Shown here one piece after another: positions 10,048-18,970 of a DNA stretch of 46,068 bases (its first letter is position 1; each line of letters begins with the position of its first letter). This DNA is from Phycisphaerae bacterium. GTDB lineage: Bacteria; Planctomycetota; Phycisphaerae; UBA1845. Location of the stretch: contig JAJDDV010000032.1 in NCBI GenBank assembly GCA_029260135.1, forward strand, positions 1-46,068, in the 5' to 3' direction. A program made the position numbers and the translations under genes. The notes beneath the pieces were generated by a model that saw only the letters and a program-made list of their open reading frames with translations, was not told the DNA's origin and ran no database searches.

Positions 10048-10830
10048 CTAGTCACTGATTGGTTCGCGCCTCTTTGTGGGTCGAATGGCGCGGGCCCATC
10101 TGCGGATCGTCAGATAACCGTCGAGCTGTCCCAGTAGCAGACGCCGCATCATCGCTTGATCGCGCACGTAGTAGGTGTCGATGCGGGGCAACCGCGAGCG
10201 TGTGTCACTCCCGGCACGTTGAAGTCGCGTCGTGCAGGCTGCGCGGTAATGGTCGGCGGCGATGCGTTCCGCGCGCTGATCGAACATGCCATAGGGATAG
10301 GCGAAGCTCTCGACGCTACGTCCGAGTCGCTGCTCCAAGTCCGTGCGCGAACCGACGATCTGCTCTTCCAGTTGCGCGTCGGACAGTTCGCGCAGGTCGG
10401 GGTGTGTCTTTGTGTGGGCGCCGATCTCCCATCCCTCAGTGGCGAGCGCAGCGAGCTGTGCCTCGTTCATGGTTGTTTGTCGGCCCAGTCCCGGAGGCGA
10501 GCGTTCCCACTCATTGGCGCTGTCGATGTAGTCGTTGATGACAAACACGGTCGCGGTGAACCCATGTTCTTGAAGCACGGGAAGCGCGAGTTCGTGGACG
10601 TTGCTGAAAGCGTCGTCGAACGTGATCACGACTGCACGGTCGGGCCACTTTCCTGAGGAGGCCCGGTGTTCTTCGGCATCTGCAAGCGTAACGGCTCGAA
10701 AGTCGGCCTCGGCGATGGCATTCATGTGGTCGGCGAATCGCCGTGGCGAGACGGATACGACCGATCCGGTCTCGTCGATTGAATGATAGGCGAGGATCGC
10801 CAAGCGGTCGCTGGGTTTGCGCTCAGCCAT
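10048..10830 (-). CDS. Polysaccharide deacetylase (NodB/CE4 family)
   Basis: A 260-residue protein starting inside the last codons of the upstream GT2 gene (eight-base overlap). It carries the CE4 motifs in order: 'AILAYHSID' at the N-terminus, 'VVITFDDAFSN' (motif 1, catalytic base Asp plus metal-binding Asp), 'GAHTKTHPDL' (motif 2, metal-binding His pair HTxxH) and 'FAYPYGMFD' (motif 3). There is no clear signal peptide or transmembrane segment, so it may act in the cytoplasm or leave by another route. Expected activity is hydrolysis of N- or O-acetyl groups from a polysaccharide or lipid-linked sugar of this pathway. Confidence 0.9.
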   Translation of the reverse strand: MAERKPSDRLAILAYHSIDETGSVVSVSPRRFADHMNAIAEADFRAVTLADAEEHRASSGKWPDRAVVITFDDAFSNVHELALPVLQEHGFTATVFVINDYIDSANEWERSPPGLGRQTTMNEAQLAALATEGWEIGAHTKTHPDLRELSDAQLEEQIVGSRTDLEQRLGRSVESFAYPYGMFDQRAERIAADHYRAACTTRLQRAGSDTRSRLPRIDTYYVRDQAMMRRLLLGQLDGYLTIRRWARAIRPTKRREPISD

Positions 10831-11776
10831 CGCGTTGGGGACCGCCGGTTCGGCCGGTCACATAGCCGACGAACTCGCCGAGCGACCAGAACACCTGCAG
10901 TAGCGCGACAAGGGGTAGGGCGAGGAGCAGCTTGCTGCGGTGTCGTCCCTTGCGCAATGCCAGCAGCACAATTCGTGCGGTCAACACGACCGGCAGAAGA
11001 AAGGACAACACGATCAGTTTGGCCCGCGTCGCCGACGAGGTCTCCGTCGTCCGTGTACCGGCGAAGGACCGTCCCCAGACGAATCGCTCTCGCAAGGCGG
11101 GCCAGAAGCGGAGCGTACTGCGCGTCTGGTAGACGACCATGGCGGGGTCGAGTCGCAGTTTTTCGCCTCGTCGGCGGAGTTCCCAGTTGACGGATGTTTC
11201 GTGGAACGCGTCTGTCCACAGTTCGCGAACGGCGTCGAGCGCTTCACGTTTGTAGGAGGTGTTGCTGTCGCTGAGGAACTCGGCGTCGCCGGGTGGAACC
11301 GGGTTTTGATAGCGCCCGAAATCGCAGTAATAGACGGCCCAGTTGAGGATTCGGTTGACGCCGTTCTCGACGGCGCCGCCAATCGCCGCCTCGGGTCCTT
11401 GATGAGCGAGCCGGACCGCGTCCATCCAACCGGGTGATGGCGTTCCATGGTCTTCGAGCAAGGCGATGATCCGGCCGCGTGCGCGGAGCAGGCCGACAGC
11501 TCGGAGGATGTCGTGGTGTTCGCGGCTGTGGTCGCCGAAGTAGGCGGCGTCGACGCGATCGCGAGCATCGATGAAGTCCGCCCAGGGAAAGCGCTGTGCG
11601 AGCCCTTCGACGTCGGTGAGTCGGGCGTCGTACGGGACGATGCACTCGACGTTATGATCGGCGAGGCTGGGCTCCAACGCGGTCAGGCAGGCTTCTGTGG
11701 GTTGACGCCCGCCTGCGATCAGCCCGACGACGATCGAGATTACGGGGGAATCGGTATTGTCTGCCGTCGTACTCAT
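10823..11776 (-). CDS. Glycosyltransferase family 2-like membrane-anchored protein
   Basis: A 317-residue protein with the GT-A start 'ISIVVGLIAGGRQPTEACLTAL'. The DxD region appears to be replaced by 'IIALLEDHGTPSPGW', an ExxH/G-type variant also present in its downstream-encoded paralogue ('VAIIEEHCTAAPNW'). A later 'LSDSNTSYKREAL' matches the acceptor loop of GT2 enzymes. Two hydrophobic segments at the C-terminus probably anchor it in the membrane. Its ATG overlaps the upstream stop by one base (TAATG). It and the 11776-12672 protein are clearly related, so a tandem duplication is likely. Sugar specificity is unknown. Confidence 0.8.
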   Translation of the reverse strand: MSTTADNTDSPVISIVVGLIAGGRQPTEACLTALEPSLADHNVECIVPYDARLTDVEGLAQRFPWADFIDARDRVDAAYFGDHSREHHDILRAVGLLRARGRIIALLEDHGTPSPGWMDAVRLAHQGPEAAIGGAVENGVNRILNWAVYYCDFGRYQNPVPPGDAEFLSDSNTSYKREALDAVRELWTDAFHETSVNWELRRRGEKLRLDPAMVVYQTRSTLRFWPALRERFVWGRSFAGTRTTETSSATRAKLIVLSFLLPVVLTARIVLLALRKGRHRSKLLLALPLVALLQVFWSLGEFVGYVTGRTGGPQRDG

Positions 11777-12672
11777 TATTCGATACGGGACAGGCTATCG
11801 CCACGGCCGGCGAGGAATCCAACCCACTCGCCGAGGACGTAAGTGATGGTGATCGGAATCATGAGCGGCGTCACGAGCGCGAACTTTGAGACGCGGTGCT
11901 TCTTGGACCAGACGCGTGAGGCCATTCTGGCCCAGAGGAGCGGTACCAACAACGGCGCGGCGACCAGGTAGACCAGGCGATAGCCCATCGACTTGTGCTC
12001 GCGGCGTGTACCGGCGAATGCTCGGCTGAAGAGGAATCTCTGACCGAGGTAGTAGAAGAGTCCGAAGGGACCGGTGTGGTGGACGACCAGGTCGGGGTCA
12101 CCGGTGAATTCCTCGCCTTTTTGCAGGAGGGCGGCGTTGAGTCCTGCCTCCCAGTAACCGCTTCCCTTGGCGGGAAGATTCTCGAGGAGAAGGTCTCGAC
12201 GGTAGACGCAGTTCGCGGCGCAGACGTCCCAGGTGCGACCGCGCTGGATGGGAGGCATGTAGCCGTTGTACTCGGTGAAGTAGACGGCCCAGTCCATGAG
12301 CCGGGGATAGTCGTTGTCGGCGACGACACCGCCGATGGCGGCGGGATTGTCTTGGATCGACTCGAGTATCGTGGCGATCCAGTTTGGGGCGGCGGTGCAG
12401 TGCTCTTCGATGATGGCAACGTATTTGGCGGTGGCTTGTTCAATGCCGCAGCGCCGCAGGTCCGGGACGCTCTCACCGGGTTGGCGGCGGATCAACGTAA
12501 CCCAGGGGAACCGTCGCTCGATGTTGTCTGCGACCTCACCGCCCGCACGATCGATCACAATGAATTCGAGCATGCCCCGGTCTCGCTGCGCATCGAGTGA
12601 CTCGAGGCAGCGCGTGATAAAGGGTGGTCCGACACACGACGCGATAATGACTGAAAGATCAGGTTGGGACAT
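11776..12672 (-). CDS. Glycosyltransferase family 2-like protein, paralogue of the next gene
   Basis: Start set at the ATG at 12672, with AGGA eight bases upstream and 13 bases after the upstream stop; a longer frame would overlap that gene by about 100 nt. The 298-residue product begins 'DLSVIIASCVGPPFITRCLESL' and has 'FIVIDRAGG' in place of the usual nucleotide-binding D. It also has 'VAIIEEHCTAAPNW' at the DxD position and 'VCAANCVYRRDLL' in the acceptor region. Two C-terminal hydrophobic helices follow. Arrangement and length match the 10823-11776 protein. The modified DxD suggests altered metal use or substrate, but I cannot say it is inactive. Confidence 0.8.
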   Translation of the reverse strand: MSQPDLSVIIASCVGPPFITRCLESLDAQRDRGMLEFIVIDRAGGEVADNIERRFPWVTLIRRQPGESVPDLRRCGIEQATAKYVAIIEEHCTAAPNWIATILESIQDNPAAIGGVVADNDYPRLMDWAVYFTEYNGYMPPIQRGRTWDVCAANCVYRRDLLLENLPAKGSGYWEAGLNAALLQKGEEFTGDPDLVVHHTGPFGLFYYLGQRFLFSRAFAGTRREHKSMGYRLVYLVAAPLLVPLLWARMASRVWSKKHRVSKFALVTPLMIPITITYVLGEWVGFLAGRGDSLSRIE

Positions 12673-12685
12673 CCGTATATCCTGT

Positions 12686-13774
12686 CTAACCGTTTGAACG
12701 CTCGGCGGCAAGAGGTGTGGGCTGCGGAGGTCCGGCGTCGGGTTTTCGATCGACGTAGTGGAGTAGTGTGCCCATTCCGAAGGCGATGCCACAATAGGCG
12801 AAATAGAGCCAATGCACGGGGAAGACGCGGATGGTGAAGAAGAATCCGCGTCGAGCGAACATGTAGCGGTAGAAATCGAGGTTGAGCAAGGTCACGGCGA
12901 CGACCGCTGCAGCGGCGGCGATCCCGGCCAGTGGAGACCAGATGCAGGCGGCGAGCAATGCAAAGGTCAGGTAGACGAGGGCAACGCTGAGGCGCTGCGT
13001 CGACTTGACGTTGAGCGTGTTGGGGAGGTTGCCGGCGCGAAGCATGAGGCGGGTCCAGGGTATCCCGCGGTCGATGACGTCGGTCTTTATCAGGTTGCGG
13101 AGGGTCCAGCGTTTGAGGTGCGTGCATTGCACGCTCTGGTCCAGCACGATGCGGTGGCCGGCGGCGCTGATCCAGGTTCCCAGCTCGATGTCTTCGATGG
13201 CGGGTCGTGCGTAACGCACTTCGTCGAAGCCGCCGAATGACTGGAAGAGGTCGCGCCGGATGGCACCGCAACCGCTCCAGAAGGTGCTGACTTCGCCGTG
13301 GGAGTCTTTGTGGACGTAATGGTGGAAGAGGTTCTTGTATTGGGAGAGGAAGCTGCGATCGCCGGGTGTGTCGTCGTAGGTTCCGATGAGTGCGTCGATG
13401 GTGGGGTCCGCGGTGAGGCGTTCGGCGATTCGGCGGAGCGTGTCGGCGTGGACGAGCACATCGGCGTCGACGAAAACGACGTAGATCCCCCGGGCTTGCT
13501 CGACGCCTCGGTTTCGCGCGCGGCCGGGGCCCCCGGGGCCTTCGATTCGGAGGTATCTGTAGTCGTGTTCGCCAACGACCGGTTCGATCGGTTCGGTGGA
13601 GCCGTCGTCAACGACAATCACCTCGAAATCATCGAAATCGGACGCGGCGATGGCTGGGAGGCAGCGCTGGAGATCGCGCGCGGCGTTGTAGGCCGGTACG
13701 ATGACGGAGAGTGCCGGGCCTGCGGCACTCGGGTCGCTTTGGGATGGGCTTTCGTTTGGTGTGATGTCTTTCAC
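12686..13774 (-). CDS. Glycosyltransferase family 2 with C-terminal membrane helices
   Basis: A 362-residue inverting GT2 enzyme. Residues about 24-60 give 'LSVIVPAYNAARDLQRCL' and 'FEVIVVDDGSTEP'. 'GPGRARNRGVEQARGIYVVFVDADVLV' includes the DAD (DxD) metal and nucleotide-sugar site, and 'IEDIELGTWI' the ED catalytic-base motif. Three or four hydrophobic segments near residues 255-335 make it a membrane-anchored transferase acting on the cytoplasmic side. It sits 36 nt after the GT4 gene and 13 nt before the next GT2 gene in the same direction. Confidence 0.9.
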   Translation of the reverse strand: MKDITPNESPSQSDPSAAGPALSVIVPAYNAARDLQRCLPAIAASDFDDFEVIVVDDGSTEPIEPVVGEHDYRYLRIEGPGGPGRARNRGVEQARGIYVVFVDADVLVHADTLRRIAERLTADPTIDALIGTYDDTPGDRSFLSQYKNLFHHYVHKDSHGEVSTFWSGCGAIRRDLFQSFGGFDEVRYARPAIEDIELGTWISAAGHRIVLDQSVQCTHLKRWTLRNLIKTDVIDRGIPWTRLMLRAGNLPNTLNVKSTQRLSVALVYLTFALLAACIWSPLAGIAAAAAVVAVTLLNLDFYRYMFARRGFFFTIRVFPVHWLYFAYCGIAFGMGTLLHYVDRKPDAGPPQPTPLAAERSNG

Positions 13775-13810
13775 TCTATCGCGTGGGCGCGGGTTCTTGC
13801 GGTCTGCGCA

Positions 13811-15130
13811 TCAAGGGAGCACTTGGCGCCCCGCCAACATGGACTCTGCTATGGCGGGAATTGCGTGCTCCGGGCGACCCGCGCGTTTCTTTTGCAGTAG
13901 GTCGTCAACGACGGCGAGGTAGTTCGCGAGGAACGGTTGCTCGGCGAACTCGGTGTCGTAGGCTGTGCGTCCCTCGCGACCGAGACGTTCTTTGAGTGAA
14001 GGGTCGGTGCAGAGGCGCTGAATAGCGTCGCGAAGTTGTTCTTCGGTGCGGTAGAGCAGTCCGCCGCCGTTCTCGCGGACGATCTCTTCGACGGAGCTTT
14101 GGGCGTAGACGATGACGGGCGTGGAGGCGGAGTAGGCTTCAGCGACGACGACTCCGAACGTCTCATAGCAGAGTGATGGGACGAGTGCTGCGATCGCATC
14201 GCGATAGAGCGCCTGAAGTTCGACATGCCCAACGCGTCCAACGAATCGAATGTTTGCGGCGCCGTCGGCGAGGCGGCGAAGCTCATCCTCGTAGGTGCCT
14301 GATCCGGCGATGAGAAGGTCGATGTCGGGCATGCCTTTAAAGGTCGGGATTACGGTTTGAACGCCCTTGATCTTCTCGAGGCGCCCGACGAAGAGGAAGT
14401 AGGGGCGCCCTTCGTTGACAGGCTTGGTCTGTGCCGGGGGTGTCGGGGGCTCGGGGTGGAACAGCGGAAGCTGCACCATCGTTCCGCGGATGCCGCGCTC
14501 GCGATGCATGCGCATGGTGAAGAGGCTTGGGCCTATGAACGCGTCGATGTGGCGCGTGGCGCGGCGCATCAGTCCAGTGTATCGCCAGACTTGCGGCGGG
14601 CGCCTACCGTGCAGCGTGCAGCGGAGGCAACTGGGTTTCGTGCAGACCTCCCGGTTGAACTTCCAGAGCACGTGCATGGGGCAGACGAGCCAGTGTTCGA
14701 TCAGTGTGCAGAGTTTGAGGCCTGTGCCGAGGCGAAAGGCGTGCGGTCCGCCGAGCAGTGAGACGTTGTTGTAGTGGATGACGTCGTAGTTTTGGTGTTC
14801 CAATGCGGACTTTAGCGCGGGGCCCTGAAAACAGGGGCGCCCCGTCTGCTGAACGGCTAGGAGGCCGAGCTTGCCCAGCGGCGTGTGAATCGGCTTGACC
14901 GTAACGTTTTCGTGATCGTCGTATCCGCCGTCGGGTGCTTTCCCGGCGAGCGCTTCGTAGGCCGTCGGGCTGTGGGCCACGGTGACGTCGTGCCCGAGGC
15001 TCGCGAGTCCGTTGGCGAGGCGGTGGGCGTAGATGCCGTCTCCGCCGAAGTTGTAGGGCGGATAGAAGGTGGTGACCAGACAGAATCGCAAGGGGTGGCT
15101 CACGCGGGCAACGTCGTTAACGGCTTCCAT
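13811..15130 (-). CDS. Glycosyltransferase family 4
   Basis: A 439-residue GT-B enzyme. The N-terminal 'FYPPYNFGGDGIYAHRLANGLASLGHDVTV' is the glycine-rich acceptor-domain loop of GT4. The donor domain has 'YFLFVGRLEKIKGVQTVI', 'LLIAGSGTYEDEL', 'IRFVGRVGHVELQALYRDA' and 'YETFGVVVAEAYSASTPVI', which contains the E-x7-E retaining motif. A Cys-rich stretch around residues 150-175 (CP...C...C..C) resembles the metal-binding insert seen in some GT4 proteins. Its first 14 bases overlap the end of the upstream GT4 gene, so translation is probably coupled. Confidence 0.92.
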   Translation of the reverse strand: MEAVNDVARVSHPLRFCLVTTFYPPYNFGGDGIYAHRLANGLASLGHDVTVAHSPTAYEALAGKAPDGGYDDHENVTVKPIHTPLGKLGLLAVQQTGRPCFQGPALKSALEHQNYDVIHYNNVSLLGGPHAFRLGTGLKLCTLIEHWLVCPMHVLWKFNREVCTKPSCLRCTLHGRRPPQVWRYTGLMRRATRHIDAFIGPSLFTMRMHRERGIRGTMVQLPLFHPEPPTPPAQTKPVNEGRPYFLFVGRLEKIKGVQTVIPTFKGMPDIDLLIAGSGTYEDELRRLADGAANIRFVGRVGHVELQALYRDAIAALVPSLCYETFGVVVAEAYSASTPVIVYAQSSVEEIVRENGGGLLYRTEEQLRDAIQRLCTDPSLKERLGREGRTAYDTEFAEQPFLANYLAVVDDLLQKKRAGRPEHAIPAIAESMLAGRQVLP

Positions 15131-16298
15131 ACTCGTGAAACAGCTCGACCAGTTGTGTGGCAGAGCGTTGCCAGGAGAAGGCGCGGGCTCGGTCGAGGCT
15201 TCGGCGCTTCAGCTCGCTTCGATAGGTTGGATCTCGCAGGACCAGCTGAATGCGATCGACGATTGCCGACGTATCGTGTGGATCGAAGAGTTCGCCTGCG
15301 CCGTCGAGCACCTCCGGGAGTGATCCACCTGTGCTGGCGATGACGGGCGCTCCGCAGGCCATCGCTTCGACGGCGGGCAGACCGAATCCTTCGAGATAGG
15401 AGGGGAAGACGAACGCCTGAGTGGCTGCGTAGAGATGGGCGAGGTCGTCGTCCGAGACGTAGCCGGCAAAGCGAACGCGGTCGTCTGTTCCTTTGGCCTG
15501 GGCGCGGCTGCGAAGTTCTTCGTAGCAGGTTCGAAAGACGTCGCCTTTGTAGTCACCCACCATGACGAGCTGCAGTTCGTTTTGATCGGGCATCGCGGCG
15601 ACCTCGGAGAACGCGTCGATGAGGCGGTCGAGGTTCTTGTGGGGGCTGATGCCGCCGACGCTCAGGAGGAATCGACTCTCGTGGGTCAAGCCGCATCGAT
15701 TGAGGGCGGCGCGGTGTTCTTGGTCGTCGACGTCGACCGGTACGAAGGCACCTGAGGGGGCTTCGGACACGGTGCGGACGTTTTGGTCTCTAAGTTTGAA
15801 TCGTCGCATCAGGCCGTGCTTGGAGGCGAGAGAGACGGTGACGATGGCGTTTGCGCGTCGTACGGCCAGTTTGCTTTTCAAGGACCAGAAGAAGCGACTT
15901 CTCCTAGATTCGAAGATGAGGTGGGGTAGTGTTTCGGCGATGACGTCGTGGAATGTGACGAGGCAGGGGACGCGCCCACCGATGGGGAAGTACGAATAGA
16001 CGGCTGGGAAGAACATGAGGTCGAGCGGTTCACGCTGTACGACACGGCGCATGGCCCACATGTCGGAGATCGAACGGCGTCCATCGGCTGCGGCGGCCTG
16101 GGTTGGTGCGACTTTGGTTTCTGCGGTGACGACGCGCCATCCCGCAGGGAACTCGGCGTGCTGGGCGGATTGTCGGTCGCAGAAGAGTATGAAGTCGTCG
16201 CCGGTCTTCAAAGCGGCAACGGCGCGGAGGAGTTCGCGTGTGAAGCGGCCGAAACCCCGACGGTTCGACCAACAGGTGGCGTCTATTCCTATTCGCAT
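15117..16298 (-). CDS. Glycosyltransferase family 4
   Basis: A 393-residue retaining GT-B transferase. It starts 'MRIGIDATCWSNRRGFGRFTRELL', the common N-terminus of GT4 enzymes related to mannosyltransferases. 'LSVGGISPHKNLDRLIDAF' and 'VRFAGYVSDDDLAHLYAATQAFVFPSYLEGFGLPAVEAMACGAPVIAS' (quoted in part) form the donor domain, with the E-x7-E motif at EGFGLPAVE. Expected to add a hexose to the growing lipid-linked oligosaccharide in the cytoplasm. It lies about 70 nt after the small two-helix membrane protein and overlaps the next GT4 gene. Confidence 0.92.
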   Translation of the reverse strand: MRIGIDATCWSNRRGFGRFTRELLRAVAALKTGDDFILFCDRQSAQHAEFPAGWRVVTAETKVAPTQAAAADGRRSISDMWAMRRVVQREPLDLMFFPAVYSYFPIGGRVPCLVTFHDVIAETLPHLIFESRRSRFFWSLKSKLAVRRANAIVTVSLASKHGLMRRFKLRDQNVRTVSEAPSGAFVPVDVDDQEHRAALNRCGLTHESRFLLSVGGISPHKNLDRLIDAFSEVAAMPDQNELQLVMVGDYKGDVFRTCYEELRSRAQAKGTDDRVRFAGYVSDDDLAHLYAATQAFVFPSYLEGFGLPAVEAMACGAPVIASTGGSLPEVLDGAGELFDPHDTSAIVDRIQLVLRDPTYRSELKRRSLDRARAFSWQRSATQLVELFHEYGSR

Positions 16299-16367
16299 TC
16301 GTGGAGAGCGTTTGTGGCGTTGACTGCGGTCAGAACCACCGGGGCAAATGCGGGCGGGGAAACGGCG

Positions 16368-16676
16368 TCAGCGGTTTCGCAGGCCGACGATTCGGTTGTA
16401 GACTCTTCCGATCACCCAGCCGATGAGTGCGCCGGACAATGCGCCGTAGACAAGCCCGATGAACGCACCCGGCCAGGTGACGTCATATCCGATGAAGAAG
16501 TGGCGAAGAAGGCGAAGGTGCAAGCCCACCTGCGGTCCACCCTTGAGGACCAACCACGCGGTCATGATAAACAGACCCAGTCCGCACATCGTGCCGAGGA
16601 CGAGCGCGAGGATCCTCGCCTGCAGGCGAGCCACAGCACGGGTGACCTGCCGAGATGCGTCGTCTTGTTTTGTCAT
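16368..16676 (-). CDS. Small two-helix membrane protein, stand-alone copy of flavoprotein C-terminal domain
   Basis: A 102-residue protein with two hydrophobic segments (about residues 22-44 and 70-95). Its central part 'LKGGPQVGLHLRLL...GYDVTWPGAFIGL' matches the C-terminal domain of the adjacent UGM-like protein ('LKGGVQVGKTLSLL...GYAATWTGAVIGL') nearly position for position. Proteins with this LKGG-x-QVG...GY-x-x-TW-x-GA-x-IGL pattern occur beside glycan genes in other bacteria, with unknown function. It begins 18 nt after the flavoprotein stop, so the pair looks like a domain duplication within one operon. It may help recruit or stabilise the membrane enzymes. Confidence 0.8.
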   Translation of the reverse strand: MTKQDDASRQVTRAVARLQARILALVLGTMCGLGLFIMTAWLVLKGGPQVGLHLRLLRHFFIGYDVTWPGAFIGLVYGALSGALIGWVIGRVYNRIVGLRNR

Positions 16677-16694
16677 GGGGTTCGATCCAAAGAG

Positions 16695-18530
16695 TTACAC
16701 GCGATCCAGTAGGTCTTTGCCTTCCTTCGCCTCGGCCCGGCGTTTGGCCAGCGCAGCATAGGCCCAGAGGCCCCAGTTCCGCAAACCGGACAGTCCGAAT
16801 CCGAGCGCGAACCCTACGACGGCTGCTTCCGCGAGCCCGATGACGGCGCCGGTCCAGGTCGCTGCATAGCCGGGAAGGTAGTTTCCGAGTAGGGAGAGCG
16901 TCTTGCCCACCTGAACGCCGCCCTTGAGGAGAAGGACCGCGGTCGCCAGGAACAGTCCGAAACCGCCGACCAGGCCGACGGAGAGGCCGAAGGCAACGCT
17001 GTCGATGCGGGCGAAGGCGGCCTCGATGACGGCATCGACGGATTCGGGTTCTTTGTCGCCGGGTACGACGACCGTGGCAGGAACGGCTCGATCGCCGGCG
17101 GTCTCGGCGACTTCGCCTTCTTCGTGATATTCCTGTTCTGTGTTCACGGCCCAGACATTATACTCGGCGCCCATGATATTGCGCGCGGCGTAGACGCCGG
17201 TCAGCATCGAGTGATCCTGATTGTTGTAACGGTGGAGCCCATTTCGCCCGACGGTCTGGAGGTTTGTGATGTTTGCGAGGAACTTCTGGATCACATCGAC
17301 ACTGAGGTGATAGGTATGGTCGTAGACGGGGTAGGCTTTCTTCATGCGGACGACGGTTCCGTCTTCGACTTCTTTGGGGTCGATGAGGCCGATTTTCGCA
17401 CACTCTTTGATACCCAGGTCGATGAGTTTGTCATCGGGCCAGGTCCACTCGTCGTCGGAATCCCAGAGGAAGTACTCGAGCCCCAGCGAGGTGCGGGCTG
17501 GGTCCGGGACCATGTCCGGGCTCCAGTTCTTGTAGTTCTGGATACGCCCCATCATGACGTCGGGCGAGTGGATATAGATCCAGTTGTCCGGAAAGACGTC
17601 CTCGCGGTTGACGATCAGGACGGACGTCAGATAGTCGCGGTAGCTGAGTTGGTTGGCGGCTTTGACAATGTCGTCGGGCGGCGGCGGGTCGAGCGAGAGA
17701 ATGAGTTCGCGCAGCGGCATGCTCGATACGAAGTGCGCCGCATCGTATTCGACGAGGTTTCCGTCGGGGTCGCGGGCTTCCACGCAACGCACCCTACCCT
17801 CTGCATGTCGGATCTTCTCGACGCGAACCCCTCGTAAGGTCGGGTTTCCATCCTCGCCGAGAAGGCGTTCGCAACATTCCCACATCTGACCGGGACCGTA
17901 CCGGGGGTAGTGAAACTGGTCGATCAACGTGGTGATGACCTCGCCGTCTCTCGAGCGGCCTGCGCCGAAGATGGCGTTTCGCACGGCTTCGGTGAGCGAG
18001 AGGTTCTTGATGCGCTGCGCCGCCCAGTCGGCGGAGATTTCACTGCAAGGAATGCCCCAGACTTTCTCGGTATAGGTTTTGAAGAAGATCGAATAGAGGC
18101 GGTACCCGAAGCGGTTGGCGACCCACTGTTCGAACGTCTCTTCCTGTCGTCGCGGAAAGACCTTTGTCTTGGCGTAGCTCGCGCAGATGCGCATCGCTTC
18201 GAGCGGTCCCAATCCGGAAAAGGCGTTCATGGGTTTGAGTGGGTAGTCGAAGAAGTGTCCGCGATAGTGAATGCGTGACATCCTGGACCGGACGAGAAAG
18301 TCCTCGTCGAGCATCTCTGTCCAGAGTTCGTTGATGATGGGCACCTTGGAGAAGAAGCGGTGCCCGCCGATGTCGAATCGATACCCCTTGAAGTCGACGG
18401 TCCGAGAAATCCCACCGACAAGATCGTCCCCCTCGAGCACGGTCGAGCTGACGCCTTGCTTATTGAGTTCGTATGCGGCGGTGAGTCCTGCGGGTCCGGC
18501 GCCGATGACTATGGTCGATGGTTGGGTCAT
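16695..18530 (-). CDS. UDP-galactopyranose-mutase-like FAD-dependent oxidoreductase with C-terminal membrane domain
   Basis: Start chosen at the ATG at 18530, where 'TIVIGAGPAGLTAAYELNKQG' begins close to residue 6; an ATG at 18593 would add a non-conserved polar leader. The 611-residue product has the Rossmann GxGxxG, then 'DDLVGGISRTVDFKGYRFDIGGHRFF', the FAD-binding GG and GGH motifs of the UGM/protoporphyrinogen-oxidase-like group. A 'TEKVWGIPCSEISADWAAQRIKNLS' block and a C-terminal 'GRNGLHRYNNQDHSMLTGV' FAD loop follow. Residues about 525-590 form two membrane helices duplicated in the adjacent small gene. It probably rearranges or oxidises a nucleotide sugar at the membrane; true mutase activity is not certain. 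Confidence 0.85.
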   Translation of the reverse strand: MTQPSTIVIGAGPAGLTAAYELNKQGVSSTVLEGDDLVGGISRTVDFKGYRFDIGGHRFFSKVPIINELWTEMLDEDFLVRSRMSRIHYRGHFFDYPLKPMNAFSGLGPLEAMRICASYAKTKVFPRRQEETFEQWVANRFGYRLYSIFFKTYTEKVWGIPCSEISADWAAQRIKNLSLTEAVRNAIFGAGRSRDGEVITTLIDQFHYPRYGPGQMWECCERLLGEDGNPTLRGVRVEKIRHAEGRVRCVEARDPDGNLVEYDAAHFVSSMPLRELILSLDPPPPDDIVKAANQLSYRDYLTSVLIVNREDVFPDNWIYIHSPDVMMGRIQNYKNWSPDMVPDPARTSLGLEYFLWDSDDEWTWPDDKLIDLGIKECAKIGLIDPKEVEDGTVVRMKKAYPVYDHTYHLSVDVIQKFLANITNLQTVGRNGLHRYNNQDHSMLTGVYAARNIMGAEYNVWAVNTEQEYHEEGEVAETAGDRAVPATVVVPGDKEPESVDAVIEAAFARIDSVAFGLSVGLVGGFGLFLATAVLLLKGGVQVGKTLSLLGNYLPGYAATWTGAVIGLAEAAVVGFALGFGLSGLRNWGLWAYAALAKRRAEAKEGKDLLDRV

Positions 18531-18593
18531 TTGTCGTCGAACAGCCTGGTGACAACGTAGGCGGGACAGACCTTCCATGGTGTCGACCCGCAC

Positions 18594-18742
18594 TGGGACG
18601 CCTGAGATGACCGACTGGAACGTCGGTCCGACAGCCAGACAGAGTCGTTCCAGGGGCTCCTAAGGGTCCTTCAGGAGCGGTGAGCGCAGACTCCGTCCCC
18701 GTCAAGCGCGACCGCAGCATGGCATCCCGCCATCGCGCTGGC
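18594..18742. other. Leader region of the glycan operon with an imperfect hairpin
   Basis: No gene is seen here. An inverted repeat GCTCCT (18656-18661)...AGGAGC (18673-18678), with inner AAGG/CCTT, can fold as a hairpin in the presumed 5' leader of the minus-strand operon. It has no U-tract and I see no clear promoter, so its role is unknown. Confidence 0.35.
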
Positions 18743-18958
18743 TCATGGCCCGAACAGGCATAGACGCTGGGTTGCCTGAATCCACAACGTCGCCGCGCCC
18801 GCCGCGAGGTCCTCCCACGCTCCGGACATCTCCTCCCGCCGCACTATCGTCAGAAAAACAGGGTAGCCTTCCGCGCTGAAAACTTCAACCTGGCTGAAAG
18901 CCCGATAAGACCGTTCGCGCCCCACAGTAGCTACGTTCCGCCGTACCAGGAAGCGCAT
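18743..18958 (-). CDS. Possible small hypothetical protein (71 aa)
   Basis: An open frame begins 12 nt after the stop of the TPR gene on the same strand. The product is mixed basic/hydrophobic, starts 'MRFLVRRNVATVGRERSYR' and matches no family I recognise. A GGA lies four bases before the ATG, which is a weak ribosome-binding site. The close spacing to the TPR gene favours it being real; the short length and lack of domains argue against. It may be a fortuitous frame. Confidence 0.35.
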   Translation of the reverse strand: MRFLVRRNVATVGRERSYRAFSQVEVFSAEGYPVFLTIVRREEMSGAWEDLAAGAATLWIQATQRLCLFGP

Positions 18959-18970
18959 GTTTCCGTCAGA

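Noticed and set aside
18656..18678. Hairpin as a rho-independent terminator
   Set aside because: No U-tract, an impractically small inner loop, and it lies before a gene start, not after a stop.
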